Source: UBA2970 sp965221075
Lineage (GTDB): Bacteria > Verrucomicrobiota > Verrucomicrobiia > Limisphaerales > AAA164-E04
Direction: 5' to 3'
Length of the DNA stretch: 64,000 bases
NCBI GenBank assembly: GCA_965221075.1
Contig: OZ244865.1
Span: forward strand, 372,001-436,000
Numbering within the stretch: the first letter of the stretch is position 1; the number at the start of each line of letters is the position of its first letter. The notes beneath the pieces were generated by a model. That model did no database searches and was not told the origin of the DNA. It saw nothing but the letters and a program-made list of their open reading frames with translations. Shown here piece by piece: positions 28,264 to 35,670 of this stretch. The position numbers were made by a program, and so were the translations under genes.

Positions 28264-28848
28264 ATGGACAGTCCATCTCCAGACGACGCCCAGTGGCTCG
28301 GCCAGGTGGTCGAGCGCTACCAGGGCCCGCTGATCTCCATGGCCAGCCGGATCACCGGCGACCTGGACCGGGCCCGGGAGGTGGCCCAGGACTCCTTCCT
28401 GAAGCTGGGGCGCCAGGAGCGCTCCAAGGTGGAGAAGCGGGTGGGGTCCTGGCTGTTCACCGTCTGCCGCAACCGGGCCCTGGACGTCGTCAAGAAGGAC
28501 CGGCGGATGCAGCCGGTGGAGGATCTGGGCTACTGGACCCCCGATCCCTGCCAGGAGACCCCGGCCGAATCCTGCACCCGGGAGGATCTTCTGGACTGGG
28601 TCCAGGGCTTCGTGGCGGAGCTGAAGCCGCGGGACCAGGAGGTGGTGCGGCTGAAGTTCGAGCAGGGGATGAGCTACCGGGAGATCGGGGAGGTGATGGG
28701 CCTCTCCTCCGGCAACGTGGGCTTCATCCTGCATTCGGCGCTGCAGAGGATCCGCAAGCGGCTTTCGGCGCGTGAACGCGCCCGTCCGATACTGGAGCAT
28801 GATAACAGATCCCGGCGATCCACGCTGGACCGCATACATACTGAATGA
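28264..28848 (+). CDS. ECF-type RNA polymerase sigma factor, copy 1
   Basis: Sigma70-family factor of 194 residues with region 2 (about 15-85: QGPLISMASRITGDLDRARE, VAQDSFLKLGRQ, VGSWLFTVCRNRALDVVKKD) and region 4 (about 125-180: LKPRDQEVVRLKFEQGMSYREI and LSSGNVGFILHSALQRIRKRL), joined by a short linker: the ECF layout. The ATG at 28264 is where copy 1 and copy 2 both become strictly conserved; an in-frame upstream start would add 12 unconserved residues. Its 3' end overlaps the anti-sigma/VWA gene by 50 bases, so the pair is translationally coupled and probably forms a sigma/anti-sigma switch. It differs from copy 2 at 3 of 194 residues. Confidence 0.93.
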   Translation: MDSPSPDDAQWLGQVVERYQGPLISMASRITGDLDRAREVAQDSFLKLGRQERSKVEKRVGSWLFTVCRNRALDVVKKDRRMQPVEDLGYWTPDPCQETPAESCTREDLLDWVQGFVAELKPRDQEVVRLKFEQGMSYREIGEVMGLSSGNVGFILHSALQRIRKRLSARERARPILEHDNRSRRSTLDRIHTE

Positions 28849-30649
28849 GCTGGACCGGGAGGATCGGCTGGAGCTGGAGGCCGAGCTGGCCCGCTCGCCC
28901 CAGGCCCGCCGCCATCTGGCGGAGCTGAGCGAGGCGGCCGATCTTCTCGGGGAGAACCTGAGCGCCCCTTCGGGCTACCGTCTCAAGCGCTCGCAGATGG
29001 TGCGCCTGGACCGGGCCCTGGCCGCCCAGGCCCGGATCCGCTCCCTGCGCTCGCTCCTGACCGGCGGGGTCCTCTACAAGCTGGCGGCCCTGCTGCTGCT
29101 CTGCGCGACCCTGGCGGCCCTGCTGCTGCCCCACAGCCACCGCTTCGGGGGAGCGCTGGAATCCTCAGGCGATCCGGACTCGCATCGGCTGGTCTCGGTC
29201 CCCCGCGTGATCCGCGACGCTCCCCAGCTCGACCAGGTTTTGGAGCAGTCCGGCGCGTACGAGCCTCCCGCCTACGGCCTGCTGTGCTGGTCCCGATCCG
29301 ATGTGCCCATGCAGAGCCACGACTACGTGACCGCCACCGAGGATCTGCTCGCCAACTGCTACCTGCAGGCCGGTGACCAGGGCTACCGCCGGCTGCGCCG
29401 CTCCCTGCTCCAGGGGGCCGCTCCCGATCCCGCGTCGGTGCGGGTGGAGGAGCTGATCAACTACTTCCCCTACGACTACTCGCCTCCCGGGGAGGGGCGT
29501 CCGGTCTCGGTGCACGCCGAGGTGGCGGGCAATCCCTGGAACCCCCGGTCGCGGCTGCTCCGGGTGGGGCTGCGGGGAGCCTCCCCCTCGGCCGGGCTTC
29601 CCGTGCGCATCGTCCTGCTGCTGGACAGCGGCGAGATCCAGACGTACGGCCGCAGCCGCACCGCGATGCTCATCGGGGCGATCACCGCGCTGCGCAGCCG
29701 GCTGGACGAAGGGGACCAGCTGCTGGTGCTGGGCGACGCTGCCGGGGAGAATCCTGCGATCCGCATCGAGCCGGGACAGACCGCCCTGGGCGTTCTCGAC
29801 TCGCTCGCCTCCCTGCCTCCGGGGCCTCCGGCCGGCCTGGAGGAGCTGGGGCGCAGGCTCGATCTGGGCCGGAATCCGGAAGTCCGCACCGAGCTGGTGA
29901 TAGTGGCCGGACAGGCCGGATCGGAGCAGGCCCGGCAGCGCCTGTCCCGGGTGGAGGCCCTGCTGGAGGAGCCCGTCCCGGGCGCCTTCGCCAGCGTGCT
30001 CTACCTGGATCGCAGGGGGACCACCGATCCCCTCGTCCTGGGGCTTCCTGCCGGAGCGCTGGTCCGGGCGGTGGGCAGCGTGCCCCAGGCGAACCATTTC
30101 TGGAGCGAGATCCTCGAGCGCGCCCATCCGGTGGTGGCCGAGGACATCCACCTGCAGCTCCGCTTCGATTCCCGCCAGGTGCGGGGCTGGCGCCTGGTGG
30201 GGCACCGCGAAGTCGCCCGCCTCTACCGGGGAAAGCCGGTCTCCCCTCCCTCCGGCCAGGACCTGAGGGCCGGACAGGAGGCGACTCTGCTCTTCGAGTT
30301 CGTCCCCTACCCGAAGCCCGCCAGCGGGGAGGGAGAGCCGCTTCTCTCCGTGGACGTCAACTACCGGGAGCCCGGAGGGGAGTCCCTGCTCCAGGAGAGC
30401 TATCCGGTGGCCGACCACGGGCTCTCCTGGTGGGAGTCCTCCAGCGACTTCAGGTTCTGCGCCGCGGTGGCGGCCTGCGGCCTGCTCTTCTCCCCCGATC
30501 CGGCTCACCGGATCCTCCATCCCTACGGAGTGATGGAGCTGGCCCAGCAGGGTCTGGGCATGGACCCCCACGGCCACCGGCGGGAGTTCCTCGAGGTGGT
30601 CAGGCGCTCGGTCCGGGCGCTCGGCTACCCGTCCCGCGATGGCGTCTAG
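28799..30649 (+). CDS. Anti-sigma-like/VWA-DUF3520 membrane fusion protein, copy 1
   Basis: Protein of 616 residues. Residues 1-80 (DPRWTAYILNELDREDRLEL, ARSPQARRHLAEL) look like the cytoplasmic helical part of an anti-sigma factor. One membrane helix at about 88-111 is followed by an extracytoplasmic YfbK-like part: SVRVEELINYFPYDYSPP and VAGNPWNPRSRLLRVGLRG, then a VWA domain and the C-terminal DUF3520-type segment (IHLQLRFDSRQVRGWRLVGH; WWESSSDFRFCAAVAACGLL). The VWA metal site is lost: where the family has D-x-S-x-S this has LLLDSGEIQTYG (D276). ATG 28799 fits the anti-sigma start; an alternative GTG lies at 28772. Likely partner of the sigma factor it overlaps. Seven of 616 residues differ from copy 2. 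Confidence 0.88.
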   Translation: MITDPGDPRWTAYILNELDREDRLELEAELARSPQARRHLAELSEAADLLGENLSAPSGYRLKRSQMVRLDRALAAQARIRSLRSLLTGGVLYKLAALLLLCATLAALLLPHSHRFGGALESSGDPDSHRLVSVPRVIRDAPQLDQVLEQSGAYEPPAYGLLCWSRSDVPMQSHDYVTATEDLLANCYLQAGDQGYRRLRRSLLQGAAPDPASVRVEELINYFPYDYSPPGEGRPVSVHAEVAGNPWNPRSRLLRVGLRGASPSAGLPVRIVLLLDSGEIQTYGRSRTAMLIGAITALRSRLDEGDQLLVLGDAAGENPAIRIEPGQTALGVLDSLASLPPGPPAGLEELGRRLDLGRNPEVRTELVIVAGQAGSEQARQRLSRVEALLEEPVPGAFASVLYLDRRGTTDPLVLGLPAGALVRAVGSVPQANHFWSEILERAHPVVAEDIHLQLRFDSRQVRGWRLVGHREVARLYRGKPVSPPSGQDLRAGQEATLLFEFVPYPKPASGEGEPLLSVDVNYREPGGESLLQESYPVADHGLSWWESSSDFRFCAAVAACGLLFSPDPAHRILHPYGVMELAQQGLGMDPHGHRREFLEVVRRSVRALGYPSRDGV

Positions 30650-30680
30650 CCGGCCTCCTCCCGTTCCGGGATCCTTCGCT

Positions 30681-33065
30681 ATGAAAAGACACGAGCTCCT
30701 CCGGTTCCTCCTGAAGCCGGCCGGATCCTGCATCCTCCTCTCCCTGCTCTTCGGGCCTCCTTCCGTAGCCCAGGAGGCCCCGCTGGACCAACTGCCCTGG
30801 GAGGTCCGGAAGCTGGCCTACCGGAATCTGCCTTTCTCCCCGGAGGAGGATCCCGCCCTGGAGCGGCTGGGCGCCGCCATCGCACGCTTCCTTTCGGACG
30901 GGGATCTCTCTTCGTTCATGTCGTTCCACACCCTGAGCCTGGAGGACAGGAAGACCTTGTGGAGAGACTTGTGGGGAGACGGCGAAGAGCGAGAGCTCCG
31001 GGAGGGCATCGAGGAAGCCATCGAGAAGTTCCATCCGCAGAAGCACAAGCAGATCCGTGCGGATCTGGAAGGCGTTCTGGAACTGGTATCCCCGCTGGGA
31101 CTTCCGAAGGCGGGCGGCTCATTCCGCCTGGAGGGGATCCGTGCCCATCCGTGGCCGCCTGACTTTCAGGCAAGGTCCAGAAACGCCACCACCGCCGAAT
31201 ACTGCATTGACGTCCCGCGTGTAGAGGTGCGTCTGTCCCTCGGCCCCGAAGCGATCGGGAAGCTGGGGGAGAAATACCGCGGGGACTGCGTGCTGTGGAT
31301 TCATCATGCAACGCGCGCCAGCCGGGGATGGTTCATCGAGGGCCTGGGTTACCATGCCGTAGCCGGAAGCATCCGATGGGAGGAGTTTCCGTCCCTGCTG
31401 GAAGCGAAGCCTCCGCGATGGGCTCTGCCCGGAAACATCCGGGATCTGGCTTCAAGCGATCGCCCGATCCTCCTGAAGGACGATCCCGCCCTCGGGCGGC
31501 TTGGCGAGAGTGTACGGCAGCTGCTTGCCCGGCAGGACGTCTCCGGCTTCCTTTCCTCGGCCTACATCTCCCTGGAGGATCAGCTCGAGTTGATACGGCC
31601 CTCGGGCGATTGGGGTGAAGAGGAGATCGTCTCCCACCACGAGTCTCAAGCCGACAGCCTCCGCTCCCAGGCACAGGCAGTTTTGGACATGGCGTCGATC
31701 TTCGATCTTCCCCGGAACGGGGAACTGTTCCAAGTCGAGGAGATCCGGGTCGGACCGACGGGAATCGGGAGCAACTACATGGGAAGCGGTGCCGTCGAGG
31801 GATCCGATATAGACGTGGAACTCTCCCTTCCAGCCGCAGCGCTGACGGAACTGGGCCTGGATCCCGAGGGAAAGATCGCCTTGAGAATCGAATCCGCCAG
31901 GAGGCTGGGGGATGACTGGAGGATCGATTCCTACAACTACGTGTTCGGTTGGATGAGCCTTCCACGGTACAGGAACACGGAAACCGGGGGGAGGGCCGTC
32001 GAGCCTCTGCCCGAGGAGATCCGCCAGAGGGCGCTCTCCGGAACGCTGACCACGATGAAGGAGGATCCCGCTCTGGAGCGGTTTGGGGAGAAAGTCCTGC
32101 AGCTGGTTTCCGGGAGGGACGTTGCCGCGTTCCTAGCCTCGAGCGCCGTCTCGGCCGAGTCGCTCGCAGCGCTATACGGCTTAGGAAGCGAGAGAATGCT
32201 AGCCGCGATGGCAGCCACTAGTCAGCAGGCGTTGCGGGCCGAGGCTGAAGAGGCTCTCGACTTCGTCTCGGGCCTGGATCTTCCCCGGGACAGGAACGAA
32301 TACCAGCTTGTGGATGTCCTGGTGCAGGATTACGAAGTGCACTCCCTCTCCCATGCGGATCGGGCCGTCATTGCACCTAGCATCGACGTGGTGTTCTCCC
32401 TCGCTCCCGAAGCGATCGGGGCCTCGGGTCGGGAACGACGGGAAGTGTTTGTCCTCAATACCGACGACGCTCTCAGGACGGCCGATGGGTGGAGCCTGGT
32501 GGGCAGGCGGATCGACTGGAAGGAGCTTCCCTGGACGCTCCTGGGGGAGAAGGAGCGGTCCTCCCTGGCCCTTACTCGGGCTTTCTTGGCATATGGATCC
32601 TACAAGGGGCTACGGGCTCCCGAGTTCGTCTTCTACTCCCTGGAGGACGGAACCGAGCATTCCAGCGAGGAGCTGGCGGGAAGGGTGGTGGTGCTTAAGT
32701 TCTGGGCGAGCTGGTGCGGTCCTTGCCAGGCTCCCATGGCCAGGCTGCAGGACCTGGTGGACGAGAATCCCGAGTGGAAGGGAAGGGTCGAGGTGGTCAC
32801 GATCAGCATTGACGACACGGCCGAGGAGGCCAGGGACCATCTGCGGAGGAAGGGATGGAACTCCACCCGGAACGTCTGGGCCGGACCTGGCAAATGGTAT
32901 AGCAGCGCTTCCAGGGCCTTCCAGATCGAAGCGATCCCCCGATCCTATGTCATCGATTCCGAGGGAATGATTGCCTCCGATCATCCCTCCGATCGCGTCT
33001 CGGAGGGGGCAGTGGAGAGCCTTCTGGGCGCGGCTGGGGAAGCAGCCCCGCCAGCTGCGCCCTAG
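30681..33065 (+). CDS. Secreted three-repeat protein with C-terminal TlpA-type thioredoxin domain, copy 1
   Basis: Protein of 794 residues with a signal peptide (KRHELLRFLLKPAGSCILLS...SVAQ), then three diverged repeats of about 200 residues (roughly 55-255, 265-460, 470-650). Each begins with EDPALERLG or DDPALGRLG, passes through a LPR/K-x-G-x-x-FQVEEI element and a V-x-LSL-x-P-E/A-A element, and ends near GW-x-I/L...W. A thioredoxin-like domain follows (about 655-785): VVLKFWASWCGPCQAPMARL with C679/C682, VEVVTISIDDTAEEARDHL, IEAIPRSYVIDSEG with the cis-Pro. It looks like an envelope thiol-disulfide protein whose repeats may bind a substrate. It starts 31 bases after the VWA gene, as third gene of the sigma operon. 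The repeats match no family I know. Confidence 0.85.
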   Translation: MKRHELLRFLLKPAGSCILLSLLFGPPSVAQEAPLDQLPWEVRKLAYRNLPFSPEEDPALERLGAAIARFLSDGDLSSFMSFHTLSLEDRKTLWRDLWGDGEERELREGIEEAIEKFHPQKHKQIRADLEGVLELVSPLGLPKAGGSFRLEGIRAHPWPPDFQARSRNATTAEYCIDVPRVEVRLSLGPEAIGKLGEKYRGDCVLWIHHATRASRGWFIEGLGYHAVAGSIRWEEFPSLLEAKPPRWALPGNIRDLASSDRPILLKDDPALGRLGESVRQLLARQDVSGFLSSAYISLEDQLELIRPSGDWGEEEIVSHHESQADSLRSQAQAVLDMASIFDLPRNGELFQVEEIRVGPTGIGSNYMGSGAVEGSDIDVELSLPAAALTELGLDPEGKIALRIESARRLGDDWRIDSYNYVFGWMSLPRYRNTETGGRAVEPLPEEIRQRALSGTLTTMKEDPALERFGEKVLQLVSGRDVAAFLASSAVSAESLAALYGLGSERMLAAMAATSQQALRAEAEEALDFVSGLDLPRDRNEYQLVDVLVQDYEVHSLSHADRAVIAPSIDVVFSLAPEAIGASGRERREVFVLNTDDALRTADGWSLVGRRIDWKELPWTLLGEKERSSLALTRAFLAYGSYKGLRAPEFVFYSLEDGTEHSSEELAGRVVVLKFWASWCGPCQAPMARLQDLVDENPEWKGRVEVVTISIDDTAEEARDHLRRKGWNSTRNVWAGPGKWYSSASRAFQIEAIPRSYVIDSEGMIASDHPSDRVSEGAVESLLGAAGEAAPPAAP

Positions 33066-33192
33066 GGCGGCTGCGCCGCCATCGGCGCGGGCGCAGACTG
33101 ATGGATGCTACTGGCCCAGGAGTCGCGGCTGTATGGAAAGGAATCAATAAGGACCGCCGAGTGCAGCCGGTGGTGGATCTGGGCGATTTGCT
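33066..33192 (+). repeat. R1-type spacer (short form) with a sigma-gene scar
   Basis: The spacer between copies 1 and 2 of the thioredoxin-repeat gene opens with the palindrome GGCGGCTGCGCCGCC (33066-33080), directly after CTAG of the stop codon; the same start follows copies 2, 3 and (beyond an IS) copy 4. From 33144 to 33184 it matches sigma-gene positions 28490-28530 (about 36 of 41 bases), then joins the sequence just before the next start codon. So this is the relic of a deleted sigma/VWA pair. Confidence 0.75.
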
Positions 33193-35670
33193 ATGAATAG
33201 CCACGAGCTCCTCCGGTTCCTCCTGAAGCCGGTCGGATCCTGCATCCTCCTCTCCCTGCTCTTCGCGCCTCCTTCCGTAGCCCAGGAGGCGCCGGAGGAG
33301 GCCCCGCTGGACCGGCTGCCCTGGGAGGTCCGGAAACTGGCCTACCGGAATCTGCCTTTCTCCCCGGAGGAGGATCCCGCCCTGGAGCGGCTGGGCGCCG
33401 CCATCGCACGCTTCCTTTCGGACGGGGATCTCGCCTCGTTCATGTCGATGCACGCCCTGAGCCTGGAGGACACGAAGGCCTTGTGGAGAGACGGCGAAGA
33501 GCGAGAGCTCCGGGAGGGCATCGACGAGGCATACATAGAGAAGTTCCATCCGCAGAAGCACAAGCAGATCCGTGCGGATCTGGAAGGCGTTCTGGAACTG
33601 GTATCCCCGCTGGGACTCCCGAAGGCGGGCGGCTCTTTCCGCCTGGAGGGGATCCGTGCCCATCCGGGGCCGCCTGACTATCTGGCAAGGTCCAGAAACG
33701 CCACCACCGCCGAATACAGCATGCAAGTCTCGCATGTAGAGGTGCGTCTGTCCCTCGGCCCCGAAGCGATCGGGAAGCTTGGGGAGAAATACCGCGGGGA
33801 CTGCGTGCTGTGGATTCGTCATGCAACGCGCGCCAGCCGGGGATGGTTCGTCGAGGGCCTGAATTTCGGAGGCGGAGGCATCCGATGGGAGGAGTTTCCG
33901 TCCTTGCTGGAAGCGAAGCCTCTGCGATGGGCTCTGCCCGGGAACATCCGGGATCTGGCTTCAAGCCATCGCCCGATCCTCCTGAAGGACGATCCCGCCC
34001 TCGGACGGCTGGGCGAGAGTGTACGGCAGCTGCTGGCCCGGCAGGACGTCTCCGGCTTCCTTTCCTCGGCCTATATCTCCCGGCAGGACGAGCTTGAGTA
34101 CTTTCGGCTGCTCGAGCAGAACAAGCAGAGGAGACTCAGCGAATTGGAGGACTTGGGGGCAGAATACTTGGCCAGGGGAAAGGAGTCGTATGGAGACTCA
34201 GCCGACTTCTCGACGGATGACAAGATCGTCTCCTACATCGAGACTGCTGCCGATTACTTCCGCTCACAGGCGCAGGTAGTCCTGGACATGGCGTCGATGT
34301 TCGATCTTCCCCGGAACGGGGGACTTTTCCAAGTCGAGGAGATCCGGGTCGGACAAATCAGGAGATTCGGGAGAGGCGAAGGCGGTACGAGCAGTATCTT
34401 TGGGGACGGCGCAACCGGATTCGACATAGAAGTGGAACTCTCCCTTCCAGCCACGGCGCTGACGGAACTGGGCCTGGATCCCGAGGGAAAGATCGTCTTG
34501 AGAATCGGACAGGCCATGAGGCTGAAAGATGACTGGCGGATGCATTTCGGCAGCAGCGAGTTCAATTGGGTGAGCCTTCCCCGGTACGGGAACACGGAAA
34601 CCGGGGGGAGGGCCGTCGAGCCTCTGCCCGAGGAGATCCGCCAGAGAGCGCTCTCTGGAACGCCGACCACCATGCAGGAGGATCCCGCTCTGGAGCGGTT
34701 TGGGGAGGAAGTCCTGCAGCTGGTTTCCGGGGGGGACGTTGCCGCGTTCCTCGCCTCGAGCGCCGTCTCGGCCGAGTCGTTCGCAGCTCTCTACGGCTTA
34801 GGCAACGAGAGGGTGCTTGCCGCGATGGCATCCAATACTCAGCAGGCGCTGCGGTCCGAGGCTGAAGAGGCTCTCGACTTCGTCTCGGACCTGGATCTTC
34901 CCCGGGACAGGAACGAATACCAGCTTGTGGATGTCCTGGTGCAGGATTACGAAGTGCTCACCCTCTCCCATGCGGATCGGTCCGTCATTGCACCTAGCAT
35001 CGACGTGGTGTTCTCCCTTGCTCCCGAAGCGATCGGGGCCTCGGGTCGGGAACGACGGGAAGTGTTTGTCCTCAATACAGACAACGCTCTCAGGACCGCC
35101 GACGGGTGGAGCCTGATGGGCAAGCGGATCGACTGGAAGGAGCTTCCCTGGACGCTCCTGGGGGAGAAGGAGCGGTCCTCCCTGGTCCTCACTCGGGATT
35201 TCTTGGCATATGGTTCCTTCGAGGGGCTAGGGGCTCCCGAGTTCGTCTTCTACTCCCTGGAGGACGGAACCGAGCATTCCAGCGAGGAGCTGGCGGGAAG
35301 GGTGGTGGCGCTTAAATTCTGGGCGAGCTGGTGCGGTCCCTGCCAGGCTCCCATGGCCAGGCTGCAGGACCTGGTGGCCGAGAACCCCGAGTGGAAGGGA
35401 AGGGTCGAGGTGGTCACGATCAGCATTGACGACACGGCCGAGGAGGCCAGGGACCATCTGCGGAGGAAGGGATGGAACTCCACCCGGAACGTCTGGGCCG
35501 GACCTGGTGGATTCTTTAGCAGCGCTTCTAAGGCCTTCCATATCGATGGGATCCCCCGATCCTATGTCATCGACGCCGAGGGAATGATTGCCTCCGATCA
35601 CGTCTCGGAGGGGGCAGTGGAGAGCCTTCTGGGCGCGGCTGGGGAAGCAGCCCCGCCAGCTGCGCCCTAG
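33193..35670 (+). CDS. Secreted three-repeat protein with TlpA-type thioredoxin domain, copy 2
   Basis: Protein of 825 residues with the same layout as copy 1: signal peptide, three repeats of about 200 residues, thioredoxin domain with LKFWASWCGPCQAPMARL (C714, C717) and a cis-Pro block DGIPRSYVIDAEG. It differs by an insert in repeat 2 (RQDELEYFRLLEQNKQRRLS...GKESYGDSADFSTDDKIVSYIE) and the segment RRFGRGEGGTSSIFGDGATG, features shared with copy 4 but not with copies 1 and 3. No own sigma/VWA pair precedes it; only a sigma scar remains, so its expression depends on read-through from copy 1 or on a local promoter not recognised. Its TAG stop lies in the CTAG into which an IS1182-family element has inserted. 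Confidence 0.85.
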   Translation: MNSHELLRFLLKPVGSCILLSLLFAPPSVAQEAPEEAPLDRLPWEVRKLAYRNLPFSPEEDPALERLGAAIARFLSDGDLASFMSMHALSLEDTKALWRDGEERELREGIDEAYIEKFHPQKHKQIRADLEGVLELVSPLGLPKAGGSFRLEGIRAHPGPPDYLARSRNATTAEYSMQVSHVEVRLSLGPEAIGKLGEKYRGDCVLWIRHATRASRGWFVEGLNFGGGGIRWEEFPSLLEAKPLRWALPGNIRDLASSHRPILLKDDPALGRLGESVRQLLARQDVSGFLSSAYISRQDELEYFRLLEQNKQRRLSELEDLGAEYLARGKESYGDSADFSTDDKIVSYIETAADYFRSQAQVVLDMASMFDLPRNGGLFQVEEIRVGQIRRFGRGEGGTSSIFGDGATGFDIEVELSLPATALTELGLDPEGKIVLRIGQAMRLKDDWRMHFGSSEFNWVSLPRYGNTETGGRAVEPLPEEIRQRALSGTPTTMQEDPALERFGEEVLQLVSGGDVAAFLASSAVSAESFAALYGLGNERVLAAMASNTQQALRSEAEEALDFVSDLDLPRDRNEYQLVDVLVQDYEVLTLSHADRSVIAPSIDVVFSLAPEAIGASGRERREVFVLNTDNALRTADGWSLMGKRIDWKELPWTLLGEKERSSLVLTRDFLAYGSFEGLGAPEFVFYSLEDGTEHSSEELAGRVVALKFWASWCGPCQAPMARLQDLVAENPEWKGRVEVVTISIDDTAEEARDHLRRKGWNSTRNVWAGPGGFFSSASKAFHIDGIPRSYVIDAEGMIASDHVSEGAVESLLGAAGEAAPPAAP

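Noticed and set aside
29165..30733. Long open frame antisense to the VWA gene, also present in the second copy
   Set aside because: Its conservation follows from the near-identical duplicated DNA; composition and lack of motifs mark it as a shadow.
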